From Microbulbifer sp. ALW1 (GTDB lineage Bacteria > Pseudomonadota > Gammaproteobacteria > Pseudomonadales > Cellvibrionaceae): a stretch of 64,000 nucleotides of DNA. The stretch is taken from NCBI RefSeq assembly GCF_009903625.1, contig NZ_CP047569.1, positions 2,892,501 to 2,956,500 of the forward strand, written 5' to 3'. Positions 1 to 8,000 of the stretch are shown here, one piece after another. Below the pieces are notes generated by a model. The model did no database searches, was not told the DNA's origin, and saw nothing but the letters and a program-made list of their open reading frames with translations. The translations under genes and the position numbers were made by a program. Within the stretch, counting starts at the first letter, position 1; every line of letters begins with the position of its first letter.

Positions 1-520
1 CGAATTCCACGGTGAACCAGTAAAGTCGTGCGAGGTAGGCGCGCTCTTTGGGGGAAGCCTTGAGCCCCAGCTCGCCGTATTTCTGGGTGAAGTTGGCGAA
101 GGCCGGGTTGGTGAGCATGGCGCAGTGGCCAAATATCTCGTGGAAAATATCCGGTTCCTGCAGATAGTCGAATTCTTCCGGGGTGCGGATAAACGTTGCC
201 ACCGGGAATTTGCGCTCGGACAGCAGGCGGAAGAAGGTTTCAAACCCGATCAGTGCCGGCACCCGGGCTACTTCCCAGCCGGTTTCCCGGCGCAGTACGC
301 TGCTGATTTCGTCGAGCTGGGGAATGCGGTCGCGGGGCAGGTCGAGCAATTCCAGGCCGTGCAGGTATTCGTCACAGGCCCGGCCCGGCACGATTTCCAG
401 CTGGCGCTCGATCAGTTGTTGCCAGGTCTGGTGCTCCAGCTCGGAGTATTCGATAAAGCCGTTGGCATCGGGCTCGCGGGCCACATATTTGCTGGGCTTT
501 TTAGTGCCGGAATTGTTCAT
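1..520 (-). CDS. phhA: Phenylalanine 4-hydroxylase (C-terminus cut by window edge)
   Basis: Tetrahydrobiopterin- and iron-dependent conversion of phenylalanine to tyrosine in the cytoplasm. The visible 173 residues contain the aromatic amino acid hydroxylase core, including the motif DIFHEIFGHC. By spacing with bacterial homologues, His127, His132 and Glu172 should be the three iron ligands, so all are present just before the edge. The ATG at 520 follows a strong GGAGG. The gene is divergent from the TyrR/PhhR-type regulator at 722, the usual arrangement for Phe catabolism. The pterin carbinolamine dehydratase phhB is not in view and may lie beyond the left edge. Confidence 0.95.
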   Translation of the reverse strand, partial: MNNSGTKKPSKYVAREPDANGFIEYSELEHQTWQQLIERQLEIVPGRACDEYLHGLELLDLPRDRIPQLDEISSVLRRETGWEVARVPALIGFETFFRLLSERKFPVATFIRTPEEFDYLQEPDIFHEIFGHCAMLTNPAFANFTQKYGELGLKASPKERAYLARLYWFTVEF

Positions 521-695
521 GGCTACCTCCATCGTTCAGCACCGGCGAGTCTGGTATTCAGTGTCACCGTAATGCTGTGTCTGTTGTTTTTATTGGTGCA
601 GATATCTCTTCTCTATTCTTAGACACCCTGCGCTGACAATGGCAGGTCCGCAGTGGCAGATCTTGTGGTTGCGGCAGGCGAAGCGCTAGACTTTC

Positions 696-713
696 TGTAA
701 AGAAATATTTACA
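696..713 (+). promoter_or_regulatory. TyrR/PhhR box
   Basis: TGTAAA, six bases, TTTACA: an exact match to the TyrR-family consensus TGTAAA-N6-TTTACA. It ends 8 bases before the regulator's start codon, in the phhA-phhR intergenic region. Its position at or below the regulator's promoter suggests autoregulation; whether it also serves phhA about 180 bases away is inference. Confidence 0.8.
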
Positions 714-721
714 GGCGAGCC

Positions 722-2167
722 ATGCGTATCGAAATAACCTGCAGCAATCGCGTAGGTATCCTGCAAGAAATCATGGGGATCTTTTCCGAATATCGGGTGA
801 ATGTTGCGTCGGGTGAGCTGGGTGGCGACAGTGGTGACAAGGTCTACCTGTCCGCCCCTGGCCTTCTGGTCACGCAATTTCAGGCCATCGAAAAATCCTT
901 GCAGCGGGTGCCAGGGGTGCGTTCGGTGCGCCGTATTGCCCTGATTCCGTCGGAGCGGCGCCATTTCGAACTGGATACACTGCTGCGGCACGTGGCGGAA
1001 CCGGTGCTGTCGGTGGATCGGGATGGGCGCATCATCGCGGCCAATCTGGCGGCTGCGCGGGCGCTGGGGGTCAGTCTCGGTCAGGCACCGGGTATGCAGT
1101 TGCAACGTTTCCTGCCCCGCTTGCAGCTGAAAGAGCTGTTACGGGGTTTTACGGTACCGCGCTATGGCTTGCCGGTTTCAGTGCGGGGCCGGGCTTATAC
1201 CCTCGACTGGTCCCCCATCGCGCTGGCCGATGACCCGGGCGCTGTGGCCTCGCTGGCGGGGGCGGTGATTACCTTGCAGCGACTGTCGGCGGAAGAGGGC
1301 GAACCGCAAGAGCGTCCCGAGCCCCGGGTGCTGTGGGATCTCGACAAGCGGCGTGAGGCCTGTCTGAAGTTGCAGCAACTGGCGCCACTTGAAGAGCCGT
1401 TGCTGATCAGCGGGGAGGCCGGCAGTGGCAAAACGACCTTTCTGCAGGCGGCCTATTACCTGTGTCCGCTCGCGGAAACTGGCCAGCTCCGGTACTTGTC
1501 CGGTCGCCAGCTGGATCAAAAGGTGTTGCGTGATGCGGCGGCGCTGGGCGGTGATGCGGTGGTGCTGATCGATGATCTGGAGCAGGCACCAGACGAAATA
1601 CAGCGCTTGCTGGCCGAACATCTCCTGCGCGGCGCCATGCCGCCCCGGTTGATGGTTTCTGCCGCTTCCTCAATTTCCCTGATCCCGGCTTTGCGCCAAT
1701 TACTGCTCAACCAGATCACTTTGCCGCCGCTACGTAGTATGCGTCCAGCGATTGCCGACTTTGCACAGTTGATACTGGCAGAGACCGCCGGCGCCGCAGT
1801 TGAGCTGGATGATGCGGTCCGTCAGGTTTTGATGTCGCTGGACTGGCCGACCAATTTACGCGGGCTAAGCGCCCATTTGCAGGGTGCTTTGGCGCATGCA
1901 GAAGGCGGCGCAAATCAGAGTGCCCGGAGCAACGTCATCAGCCTGGCAGACTTGCCTGCGGCCGCCATGGCAGAGCAGTTACCTTGGCAGGACTGGGGGC
2001 GCGGGCTGACCCTGCGCCAGCGGATGGACAAGGTCGAGCGGGCCATTCTGGAAGAAATGTTACAGGCGCTGCCCGCAGGCCAGCAGTCGACAAGAACGCT
2101 GGCCCGGCAGCTGGGTATTTCCCACACTGCCGTTGCCAATAAGCTGCGTAAATACGGACTGGGCTAG
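722..2167 (+). CDS. phhR: TyrR/PhhR-family transcriptional regulator
   Basis: Aromatic amino acid responsive regulator of 481 residues. An N-terminal ACT domain (about 1-70) is followed by a PAS domain (about 80-190), an AAA+ ATPase region with the Walker A motif GEAGSGKT near residues 231-238, and a C-terminal Fis-type helix-turn-helix (about 455-480). The sigma-54 contact motif GAFTGA is absent, as in E. coli TyrR, and the central domain is divergent, so strong sigma-54 activation is unlikely. It is divergent from phhA and preceded by a perfect TyrR box. The assignment to PhhR rather than another TyrR paralogue rests on the phhA neighbour. Confidence 0.9.
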   Translation: MRIEITCSNRVGILQEIMGIFSEYRVNVASGELGGDSGDKVYLSAPGLLVTQFQAIEKSLQRVPGVRSVRRIALIPSERRHFELDTLLRHVAEPVLSVDRDGRIIAANLAAARALGVSLGQAPGMQLQRFLPRLQLKELLRGFTVPRYGLPVSVRGRAYTLDWSPIALADDPGAVASLAGAVITLQRLSAEEGEPQERPEPRVLWDLDKRREACLKLQQLAPLEEPLLISGEAGSGKTTFLQAAYYLCPLAETGQLRYLSGRQLDQKVLRDAAALGGDAVVLIDDLEQAPDEIQRLLAEHLLRGAMPPRLMVSAASSISLIPALRQLLLNQITLPPLRSMRPAIADFAQLILAETAGAAVELDDAVRQVLMSLDWPTNLRGLSAHLQGALAHAEGGANQSARSNVISLADLPAAAMAEQLPWQDWGRGLTLRQRMDKVERAILEEMLQALPAGQQSTRTLARQLGISHTAVANKLRKYGLG

Positions 2168-2214
2168 GCTGGATCGGTTAAAGAATACTGGTTAGTTTGG
2201 CGTATTGTCGGGGC

Positions 2215-2559
2215 CTAACGCTTGATATTGCCCAGCAGTATGTCCTTGAACATCACAAAGTCACCCCACAGGGAGTAGAAGGGATTTTTGAAGGTGGCCG
2301 GGCGATTGTGTTCGAAAAAGAAATGCCCCACCCAGGCAAAACCGTAGCCAGCAACAGGCAATACGGCGAGCAATAGCCATTGTTGTGTAATGACCGCGGT
2401 GATGAGCAGGCCAATTACCAGCCCGGTGCCCACAAAGTGCAGACGTCGACAGGTCAGGTTGCTGTGCTCCCGCAGGTAGTAGGGATAAAACGCCTTGAAA
2501 GAGTCAAACCGTGGCGCGTCTTTTTGAGTTTCAGGTTCGGTCATTGCGCTGTCCGTCAT
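2215..2559 (-). CDS. DUF962/Mpo1-like membrane protein
   Basis: A 114-residue protein matching the Mpo1-like (DUF962, yeast YGL010w) family. It has a short acidic N-terminus, the conserved FYPYYLREHSN segment, two hydrophobic membrane stretches in the middle, and the family pattern VGHFFFEHNRPATF. Yeast Mpo1 is an iron-dependent dioxygenase of 2-hydroxy fatty acids; the conserved histidines (YLREHSN, LHFVG, GHFFFEHN) are present here, but the bacterial substrate is unknown. It is transcribed convergently with the regulator at 722-2167 and appears monocistronic. Confidence 0.85.
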   Translation of the reverse strand: MTDSAMTEPETQKDAPRFDSFKAFYPYYLREHSNLTCRRLHFVGTGLVIGLLITAVITQQWLLLAVLPVAGYGFAWVGHFFFEHNRPATFKNPFYSLWGDFVMFKDILLGNIKR

Positions 2560-2664
2560 CTCGCTATCCTGTTATCTGGTGTTATGGATTATTTTCGGGC
2601 TCTCCAAAGTGTACGTTGGTCAGTGGTTTAGACCAATCAGTTCGCAATCTGTTATTGTTCGCCC

Positions 2665-2695
2665 GACGCATTTTGTGATCACAATATCGTGCGTC
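2665..2695. promoter_or_regulatory. Nested palindrome upstream of CoA-transferase gene
   Basis: A perfect 12-bp palindrome, TTGTGATCACAA (2673-2684), sits inside outer arms GACGCA (2665-2670) and TGCGTC (2690-2695). It ends about 47 bases before the CaiB-type start codon. The inner dyad resembles a compact operator for a dimeric regulator; TGTGA/TCACA half-sites lack the 6-bp spacer expected of a CRP site. The regulator is unknown. Confidence 0.45.
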
Positions 2696-2742
2696 AAAAG
2701 TACCCCAAAAACTCTCTCCAGTCGTAAAGCAAAGGCGGAAAC

Positions 2743-3966
2743 ATGGCCGGTCCATTAGCCCATCTCAAAGTTCTCGATCTCAGCCGGATTCTGGCAGGCC
2801 CCTGGGCAGGGCAGGTACTGGCGGATTTTGGAGCGGAGGTGATCAAAGTAGAGCGGCCCGGAACGGGGGATGATACCCGCCACTGGGGGCCTCCCTATCT
2901 CAAGGACTCGTCTGGGCAGGACACCGCGGAGGCGGCTTATTACCTGAGTGCCAACCGTGGCAAGAAGTCCATCACCGTGGATATCACTCGGCCTGAGGGG
3001 CAACAGCTGATTCTGGAACTGGCAAAACACTGTGATGTGGTGCTGGAGAACTACAAGGTGGGCGGGCTCAAGAAGTACGGGCTTGATTACGCTTCGGTCA
3101 AGGCGGTGAACCCGGGGATCATCTATTGCTCCATCACCGGCTTTGGCCAGACGGGCCCCTATGCGAATCGCGCTGGCTACGATGCCATGATCCAGGGCAT
3201 GGGAGGCCTGATGAGCCTGACTGGGGTGCCCGAGGGCGAACCCGGCGCCGGACCGCAAAAAGTGGGTGTGGCCGTTGCCGACCTGATGACAGGCATGTAC
3301 GCGGTTTCCGGTGTTTTGGCCGCGGTTATCCATCGCGACCGAACCGGCGAAGGGCAGCAACTGGATCTCGCGCTGCTGGATACCCAGGTGGCCTGGCTTG
3401 CCAATCAGGCGCAGAACTACCTGACGTCGGGCGTAAGCCCCCAGCGGCAGGGAACGGCACATCCGAATATTGTCCCTTATCAGGCCGTGCCCGCGAGTGA
3501 CGGCTATTTTATGCTGGCAGTTGGCAACGATGCGCAATTTCAGAAGTTCTGCGCCGTCGCCGGACTGGATACGGTGGCGGTGGATCCGGCTTATGCCACC
3601 AACAACGCCCGGGTAATGGCCCGGCAAAAGCTGGTGCCTGTTATTGAAGCGGCCACCCGCAAAAAACCGGCAGCCTGGTGGTTGGAGCAGCTAAGTGCTG
3701 TCCACGTGCCCTGCGGGCCCATCAACGATCTGGAGCAGGTGTTTGCCGATCCGCAGGTGCAGGCGCGAGGCATGGTGGTTGAGCAGCCGCACCCAACGGC
3801 GGGCAGGGTAAAGACGGTGCGCAATCCCCTGGAGTTTTCTGCTTCGCCGCTGGCTTACGACCAGCCACCGCCTGTATTGGGCGAACACACCGGTGAAGTA
3901 CTGCGCTCGACCCTGAAGTTGAGTGAAGACGAGGTAAAAGCGCTAAACGCACGGGGCGTGATTTAA
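2743..3966 (+). CDS. CaiB/BaiF family CoA-transferase
   Basis: Family III CoA-transferase of 407 residues, the full usual length, moving CoA between carboxylic acids. The N-terminal signature LKVLDLSRILAGPWAGQ and the VIKVERPGTGDDTR segment are typical. The Asp near residue 180 in VADLMTG corresponds to the catalytic aspartate that forms the acyl anhydride. No acyl-CoA dehydrogenase or hydratase lies nearby, so the substrate cannot be told from context. The ATG follows AAAGGCGGAAAC. The following gene starts 32 bases downstream and may be co-transcribed. Confidence 0.9.
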   Translation: MAGPLAHLKVLDLSRILAGPWAGQVLADFGAEVIKVERPGTGDDTRHWGPPYLKDSSGQDTAEAAYYLSANRGKKSITVDITRPEGQQLILELAKHCDVVLENYKVGGLKKYGLDYASVKAVNPGIIYCSITGFGQTGPYANRAGYDAMIQGMGGLMSLTGVPEGEPGAGPQKVGVAVADLMTGMYAVSGVLAAVIHRDRTGEGQQLDLALLDTQVAWLANQAQNYLTSGVSPQRQGTAHPNIVPYQAVPASDGYFMLAVGNDAQFQKFCAVAGLDTVAVDPAYATNNARVMARQKLVPVIEAATRKKPAAWWLEQLSAVHVPCGPINDLEQVFADPQVQARGMVVEQPHPTAGRVKTVRNPLEFSASPLAYDQPPPVLGEHTGEVLRSTLKLSEDEVKALNARGVI

Positions 3967-3998
3967 TCAATGGCCGAGGTAAGTAATAGGAGTGCAAT

Positions 3999-4625
3999 AT
4001 GTATTGGGCGCGCAAGGGAAAATTTCTGGCTCTATTCATGACGCTCTGCGCGGCGATTTCGGCCTGCGGCAATGGCGAGCTTGCTTCTGCAGAGCCGGAG
4101 AAGGTCAAACCCACCTATGACTGCAGTGTAAAACTCAACAGCTCCATTGAAGAACTGATCTGTAAAGATAGTGCGCTGGCCGCGCTGGATCAGAAAATGG
4201 CGGAGGTATTTAAGGCGGCGAGCCAGACGGAAAAGGCCGCACAAGACAAGTACTTCAAAGCGCGGCAGCGGGGCTGGATCAAAGGCCGCAATGAGTGCTG
4301 GAAAGAGCAGGACAAGCCGCTGTGTGTTGCCGGAAGCTACCAGCGACGCATGCTGGAATTGCAGATGCACTACGGCCTGGCATCAGTAACAGCGGAAACA
4401 ACCTATCTGTGCGATGGGGCAGAGGTGACCGTCGCTTACTTTGATACTGACCCGCCCGCGGCCCTGGCCCGGTATCAAGATCAGGAATCGATCCTTACCA
4501 TTTCCCGCACCGCCAGCGGCAGCAAATATGTCGGCCCCGGTATGAGTATCTGGGAGCACCAGGGTGAGGCCAAGGTGGTATGGGGCTATGGCACTACGGA
4601 AATGCACTGCAAGGTGCGCAGCTAA
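3999..4625 (+). CDS. LprI-MliC two-domain lipoprotein (lysozyme inhibitor type)
   Basis: A 208-residue predicted lipoprotein. The signal peptide ends in the lipobox ISAC, with Cys23 as lipidation site. Residues about 42-115 match the LprI/DUF1311 domain (DCSVKLNSSIEELICKDSAL and the later CW-C cysteines). Residues about 130-205 match an MliC-type lysozyme inhibitor domain (YLCDGAEVTVAYFD, then a late Cys). Both domain families are linked to periplasmic or outer-membrane protection against lysozyme. Start chosen by AGGAG seven bases upstream. A role in lysozyme resistance is inference from the families. Confidence 0.8.
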   Translation: MYWARKGKFLALFMTLCAAISACGNGELASAEPEKVKPTYDCSVKLNSSIEELICKDSALAALDQKMAEVFKAASQTEKAAQDKYFKARQRGWIKGRNECWKEQDKPLCVAGSYQRRMLELQMHYGLASVTAETTYLCDGAEVTVAYFDTDPPAALARYQDQESILTISRTASGSKYVGPGMSIWEHQGEAKVVWGYGTTEMHCKVRS

Positions 4626-4827
4626 TTTGATTTTCGCGCCAAAACAATGAATTGAGCGCAGCTTTCGGTGATGTTTCACGCGACTGGGCTAGTATCTCTG
4701 GGGCTGGGCGCGTTTCCTGTAGAGCAGTATTCGTTGATGGATGGGCCCGGCTGGTTCACTGAGACAGTCCGCTTGGCGAACCCGGTGAACAGCCTGCAAC
4801 GAATAATGCATAACAGGGATGCTTTGC

Positions 4828-6504
4828 ATGAGCGCGATATTACTGATGCTGCTGGGCCTCGGCGGCATGGCTGCCGGCTACTATTTTTACTCCCGCTATA
4901 TCGCCGACCGTATCTACCGTTTTGATCCCGACTTCGTCACTCCGGCACACGAATTTGAAGATGGGGTGGATTATGTCCCCACCAACAAATTTGTGCTCTG
5001 GGGGCACCATTTCACATCCGTAGCCGGCGCTGCTCCCATTGTGGGGCCGGCGATCGCGGTTATCTGGGGCTGGCTGCCCGCATTTCTCTGGGTCGTATTC
5101 GGAACCGTTTTTTTTGCCGGAGTGCACGACAGCGGCGCCGTCTGGGCCAGCGTACGCAACCGCGCGCTCTCGGTGGGCTCTCTTACCGGTCACGTGGTGG
5201 GCAAGCGCGCTCGCAGTATTTTCATGATCGTTATTTTCCTGGTGCTGTTGATGGTGAATGCCGTCTTCGGTGTGGTGATTGCGGGCCTGCTGATCAAAAA
5301 CCCCGGTTCCGTCGTGCCAATCTGGGGCGCCATTGCCGTGGCATTGGTAATCGGGCAACTGATTTATCGCTTTAAGTTCAATCTGGGGCTGGTCTCCCTG
5401 TTCGGGGTAATCGCGCTCTACGCGCTGATCTATGTCGGGCCGTCGGTGCCGGTGACCTTGCCGGAAACGGTCGCAGGCATCTCCGCCAGTGCTACCTGGA
5501 TACTGATCCTGTTTGCCTACGCTGCCGTGGCCTCACTGCTGCCGGTTTGGGTATTGCTGCAACCGAGAGACTACATCAACGGCCTGCAACTGTTTGTGGG
5601 GTTGATGCTGCTGTATTCCGCGGTGCTGATTGCCAGCCCGGAAGTGGTCGCGCCCATGATCAATCACCAGGTGCCCGAAGGGGCGCCGCCGCTGTTACCG
5701 CTGTTATTTGTCACCATCGCCTGTGGGGCTATTTCTGGATTCCACGGTCTTGTCGCTTCTGGCACCACGTCGAAACAATTGAACCGGGAACCTGACGCCC
5801 GCTTTGTGGGGTATTTCGGTGCCGTAGGGGAGGGTGCGCTGGCTCTTGCGGCGATTATTGCGGCAACCGCGGGCTTCGCGTCTCTGGCGGATTGGCAGGT
5901 GGTGTATTCCGGATTTGGCCAGGGCGGTGTGCAGGCGTTTGTGGATGGCGGTGCGGCGATTCTGAATGCGGGTGTGGGAATAGACTCGGCAATTTCGGGC
6001 ACCATGCTCACGGTGATGGCCGCTTTGTTTGCCGGTACCACCATGGATACTGGCCTGCGCCTGCAGCGCTACATCTTTCAGGAATTTGGTGAGATCTACA
6101 ATCTGCGCTGGCTGGGCAAACCGCTGCCGGCCACGCTGATGGCGGTAAGCTCCTGCCTGTTATTGGCGTTTGGGGCCGGTGGTGCGGATGGATCTGGCGG
6201 GTTGTTGATCTGGCCGTTATTTGGCACCACTAACCAGCTGCTGGCTGGCCTCACCCTGCTGGTAATCACACTGATGCTGGTGCGTCTGAAGCGCCCTTAC
6301 TGGGTCACCCTTATCCCGCTGGTTTTTCTGTTGTTGATGACCCTGGCAGCGTTGCTGATTCAGCTGAACGAGTTTTACCAGAAGAGCGACTGGTTCTTGT
6401 TCAGTCTTGATCTGGTGGTTCTGGTGGCCGCCATGCTGGTGGCACTGGAATGTGCGTCGGCGTTTCGAAGGCCGGCGACGCAAACGGTAAGAGAAGATGG
6501 GTAA
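4828..6504 (+). CDS. CstA-family carbon starvation / peptide transporter
   Basis: A multi-span inner-membrane protein of 558 residues with the CstA signature region HHFTSVAGAAPIVGPAIA and GVHDSGAVWASVRN near the N-terminus. The family is linked to uptake of peptides or pyruvate under starvation. It is shorter than E. coli CstA (about 700 residues), fitting the short-form subfamily. The start at 4828 is preferred over the in-frame ATG at 4819 because AGGGA lies eight bases before it. It is followed by the cory-CC-star protein and an ArsA-type ATPase in what looks like one operon. Confidence 0.9.
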   Translation: MSAILLMLLGLGGMAAGYYFYSRYIADRIYRFDPDFVTPAHEFEDGVDYVPTNKFVLWGHHFTSVAGAAPIVGPAIAVIWGWLPAFLWVVFGTVFFAGVHDSGAVWASVRNRALSVGSLTGHVVGKRARSIFMIVIFLVLLMVNAVFGVVIAGLLIKNPGSVVPIWGAIAVALVIGQLIYRFKFNLGLVSLFGVIALYALIYVGPSVPVTLPETVAGISASATWILILFAYAAVASLLPVWVLLQPRDYINGLQLFVGLMLLYSAVLIASPEVVAPMINHQVPEGAPPLLPLLFVTIACGAISGFHGLVASGTTSKQLNREPDARFVGYFGAVGEGALALAAIIAATAGFASLADWQVVYSGFGQGGVQAFVDGGAAILNAGVGIDSAISGTMLTVMAALFAGTTMDTGLRLQRYIFQEFGEIYNLRWLGKPLPATLMAVSSCLLLAFGAGGADGSGGLLIWPLFGTTNQLLAGLTLLVITLMLVRLKRPYWVTLIPLVFLLLMTLAALLIQLNEFYQKSDWFLFSLDLVVLVAAMLVALECASAFRRPATQTVREDG

Positions 6505-6544
6505 CTAAAACACAAGCGCACGCAGGGAATGCAGGAAGCGGATG

Positions 6545-6838
6545 ATGGATACATCGGAAAAGCCCGGATTGCCCCGAAATCTCAAACTGGTTTTCCGCCG
6601 TATCGGCGAGCAGCTGGAAGCGTATTACAAGGCGCCGTACCGCGGCGCCATCGCTCGCGCCGAACGGGATGAAGAAGACCTGTTCATGCTGCTGGTGTAC
6701 TGCGAGTCTCTGGGTATTCCCAATCCGGTCAGCTTTTACACCCTGGAGCTGCAGCCTTTGATGCTGGAGCGTTTTCACCAGTGGCATCAGCGTATGGGCA
6801 TGGAGCGCTCGCCGCTGGATGAGCTGCGCTGCTGTTAG
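6545..6838 (+). CDS. cory-CC-star protein
   Basis: A 97-residue soluble protein ending in a pair of cysteines directly before the stop (ELRCC), the feature that gives the family its name. It is strongly helical with basic and acidic patches (GAIARAERDEEDLF). As I recall the family, members sit beside CstA-type transporters and ArsA/GET3-type ATPases, exactly as here. Function unknown; a terminal CC could bind a metal or be modified. AGGAAG lies six bases before the chosen ATG; an ATG one codon earlier is possible. Confidence 0.8.
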   Translation: MDTSEKPGLPRNLKLVFRRIGEQLEAYYKAPYRGAIARAERDEEDLFMLLVYCESLGIPNPVSFYTLELQPLMLERFHQWHQRMGMERSPLDELRCC

Positions 6839-6849
6839 GGGGGGATTCC

Positions 6850-7962
6850 ATGGCCGCTAACCTCAATCTAAGCCAGTTGTTGCAGCGCCGCCTGATATTG
6901 GTGGGTGGCAAAGGTGGCGTCGGCAAAACGACCCTGGCTGCAACCCTGGCCTTGCTTGCCGCCCGCCGCGGGCTAAACACCTTGTTGGTTTCCACCGACC
7001 CTGCGCACAACCTTGGCGATCTGTTCGAATGTCATTTTCGTGCGGGGATAGCGGATATCTCTGGTGAAGGGCTACCGCTGCGCGCGCTAGAGTTGAATCC
7101 GGAACTGGCCGTCGCGTCTTATCTCGAATTTATTCGCAAACAGATGCTGCCCCATGTGGCCTTGAGCCAGCGCCCGCATCTGGAGCGGCAGCTGCATCTT
7201 ACCCGTCACTCTCCCGGGGCCGAAGAAGCGGCACTGCTCGATGAAATGACCCGGCTGATCCAGCAGCGGGAGCAGTACGATCTGACTATTTTCGATACGG
7301 CGCCCACCGGGCACACCTTACGCCTGCTCGCTTTGCCTCGACTGATGGCGGCCTGGACGGCAGGCCTGCTGGCTCAGAAAAAGCGCAGCGGGCGTTTCAA
7401 AGATCTCCTCAGTCATCTCCAATCCGGTGAAGATATCAATAATCCCTTTGCGGAAAGCCGTGGACAAAAGGCGTTCCCTGAGGTGCTCCCTGAGGCGCTC
7501 CCTGAGGTGCTCCCTGAGGTGTTAGCCCCGCTGCAAGAGCGGCAAAATCGCTTTCGCGAGGCCGGCGAGGCACTTAGGGACGCCCGCACAACCGGTTTTC
7601 TGTTTGTCATGACCCCGGAAATCTTGCCTCTGCAGGAGACCCGGCGGGCGGTCGCGACCTTGCAGGCAGAGCGTATTCCGGTAGCCGGCCTGATTTTGAA
7701 CCGGCTGCTGCCGGCTGCGGCCGAGCAGGTGGAGTTCCTGCAAAGTATGTTTGGACAGCAGCAGGCTGTGCTGGACCAAGTCGAAAAGGATCTGGGTAAC
7801 TTGCCACGCTGGCAGCTGCCAATGACGGGCGCGCCCCTGAAGGGGAGGGAGGGGTTGTCGCGTTTTGCGGATGATCTATTGGGTCAACAGGACCAGCAAA
7901 AACAATCCAGCAATCAAGGCTCTAAACAAAAACTGCCCGACAGCATCGCTGGCGGGCAGTAA
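6850..7962 (+). CDS. ArsA/GET3-family ATPase
   Basis: A 370-residue P-loop ATPase with the deviant Walker A motif GGKGGVGKTT at residues 19-28, the STDPAHNLGDLF switch segment, and FDTAPTGHTLRLLALP, all typical of ArsA/TRC40 proteins. It is a single-copy ATPase, unlike the duplicated ArsA of E. coli. No arsB or arsR is nearby, so arsenite export is unlikely; pairing with CstA and the cory-CC-star protein suggests energising or assembling that transporter (inference). Residues about 210-225 are a PEVL/PEAL four-residue tandem repeat from an expanded 12-bp DNA repeat. The tail is Gln/Lys/Ser rich. Confidence 0.88.
   Translation: MAANLNLSQLLQRRLILVGGKGGVGKTTLAATLALLAARRGLNTLLVSTDPAHNLGDLFECHFRAGIADISGEGLPLRALELNPELAVASYLEFIRKQMLPHVALSQRPHLERQLHLTRHSPGAEEAALLDEMTRLIQQREQYDLTIFDTAPTGHTLRLLALPRLMAAWTAGLLAQKKRSGRFKDLLSHLQSGEDINNPFAESRGQKAFPEVLPEALPEVLPEVLAPLQERQNRFREAGEALRDARTTGFLFVMTPEILPLQETRRAVATLQAERIPVAGLILNRLLPAAAEQVEFLQSMFGQQQAVLDQVEKDLGNLPRWQLPMTGAPLKGREGLSRFADDLLGQQDQQKQSSNQGSKQKLPDSIAGGQ
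7477..7524 (+). repeat. 12-bp tandem repeat inside the ArsA-type gene
   Basis: Four consecutive copies of CCTGAGGTGCTC with a few substitutions, in frame, encoding PEVL/PEAL/PEVL/PEVL. Being a multiple of three, copy-number change alters only a linker length. Confidence 0.9.
7932..7960 (+). terminator. Possible hairpin at the end of the ArsA-type gene
   Basis: Arms ACTGCCCG and CGGGCAGT around a 13-base loop, overlapping the last codons of the gene. No T run follows, so it may be a weak terminator or only an RNA-stabilising hairpin between convergent genes. Confidence 0.4.
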
Positions 7963-8000
7963 TTGGTATTGATCGATTAGCTCTGCTAATTCAGCGTAAA

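Noticed and set aside
521..721. Sigma-54 promoter for phhA
   Set aside because: TGGC and TTGC elements are present but not at the required spacing on either strand.
2755..3627. A 290-codon minus-strand frame
   Set aside because: Antisense to the CaiB-type gene; composition is a high-GC shadow.
6850..7962. Arsenic resistance operon
   Set aside because: No arsB, arsC, arsD or arsR; the ATPase is paired with a CstA-type transporter instead.
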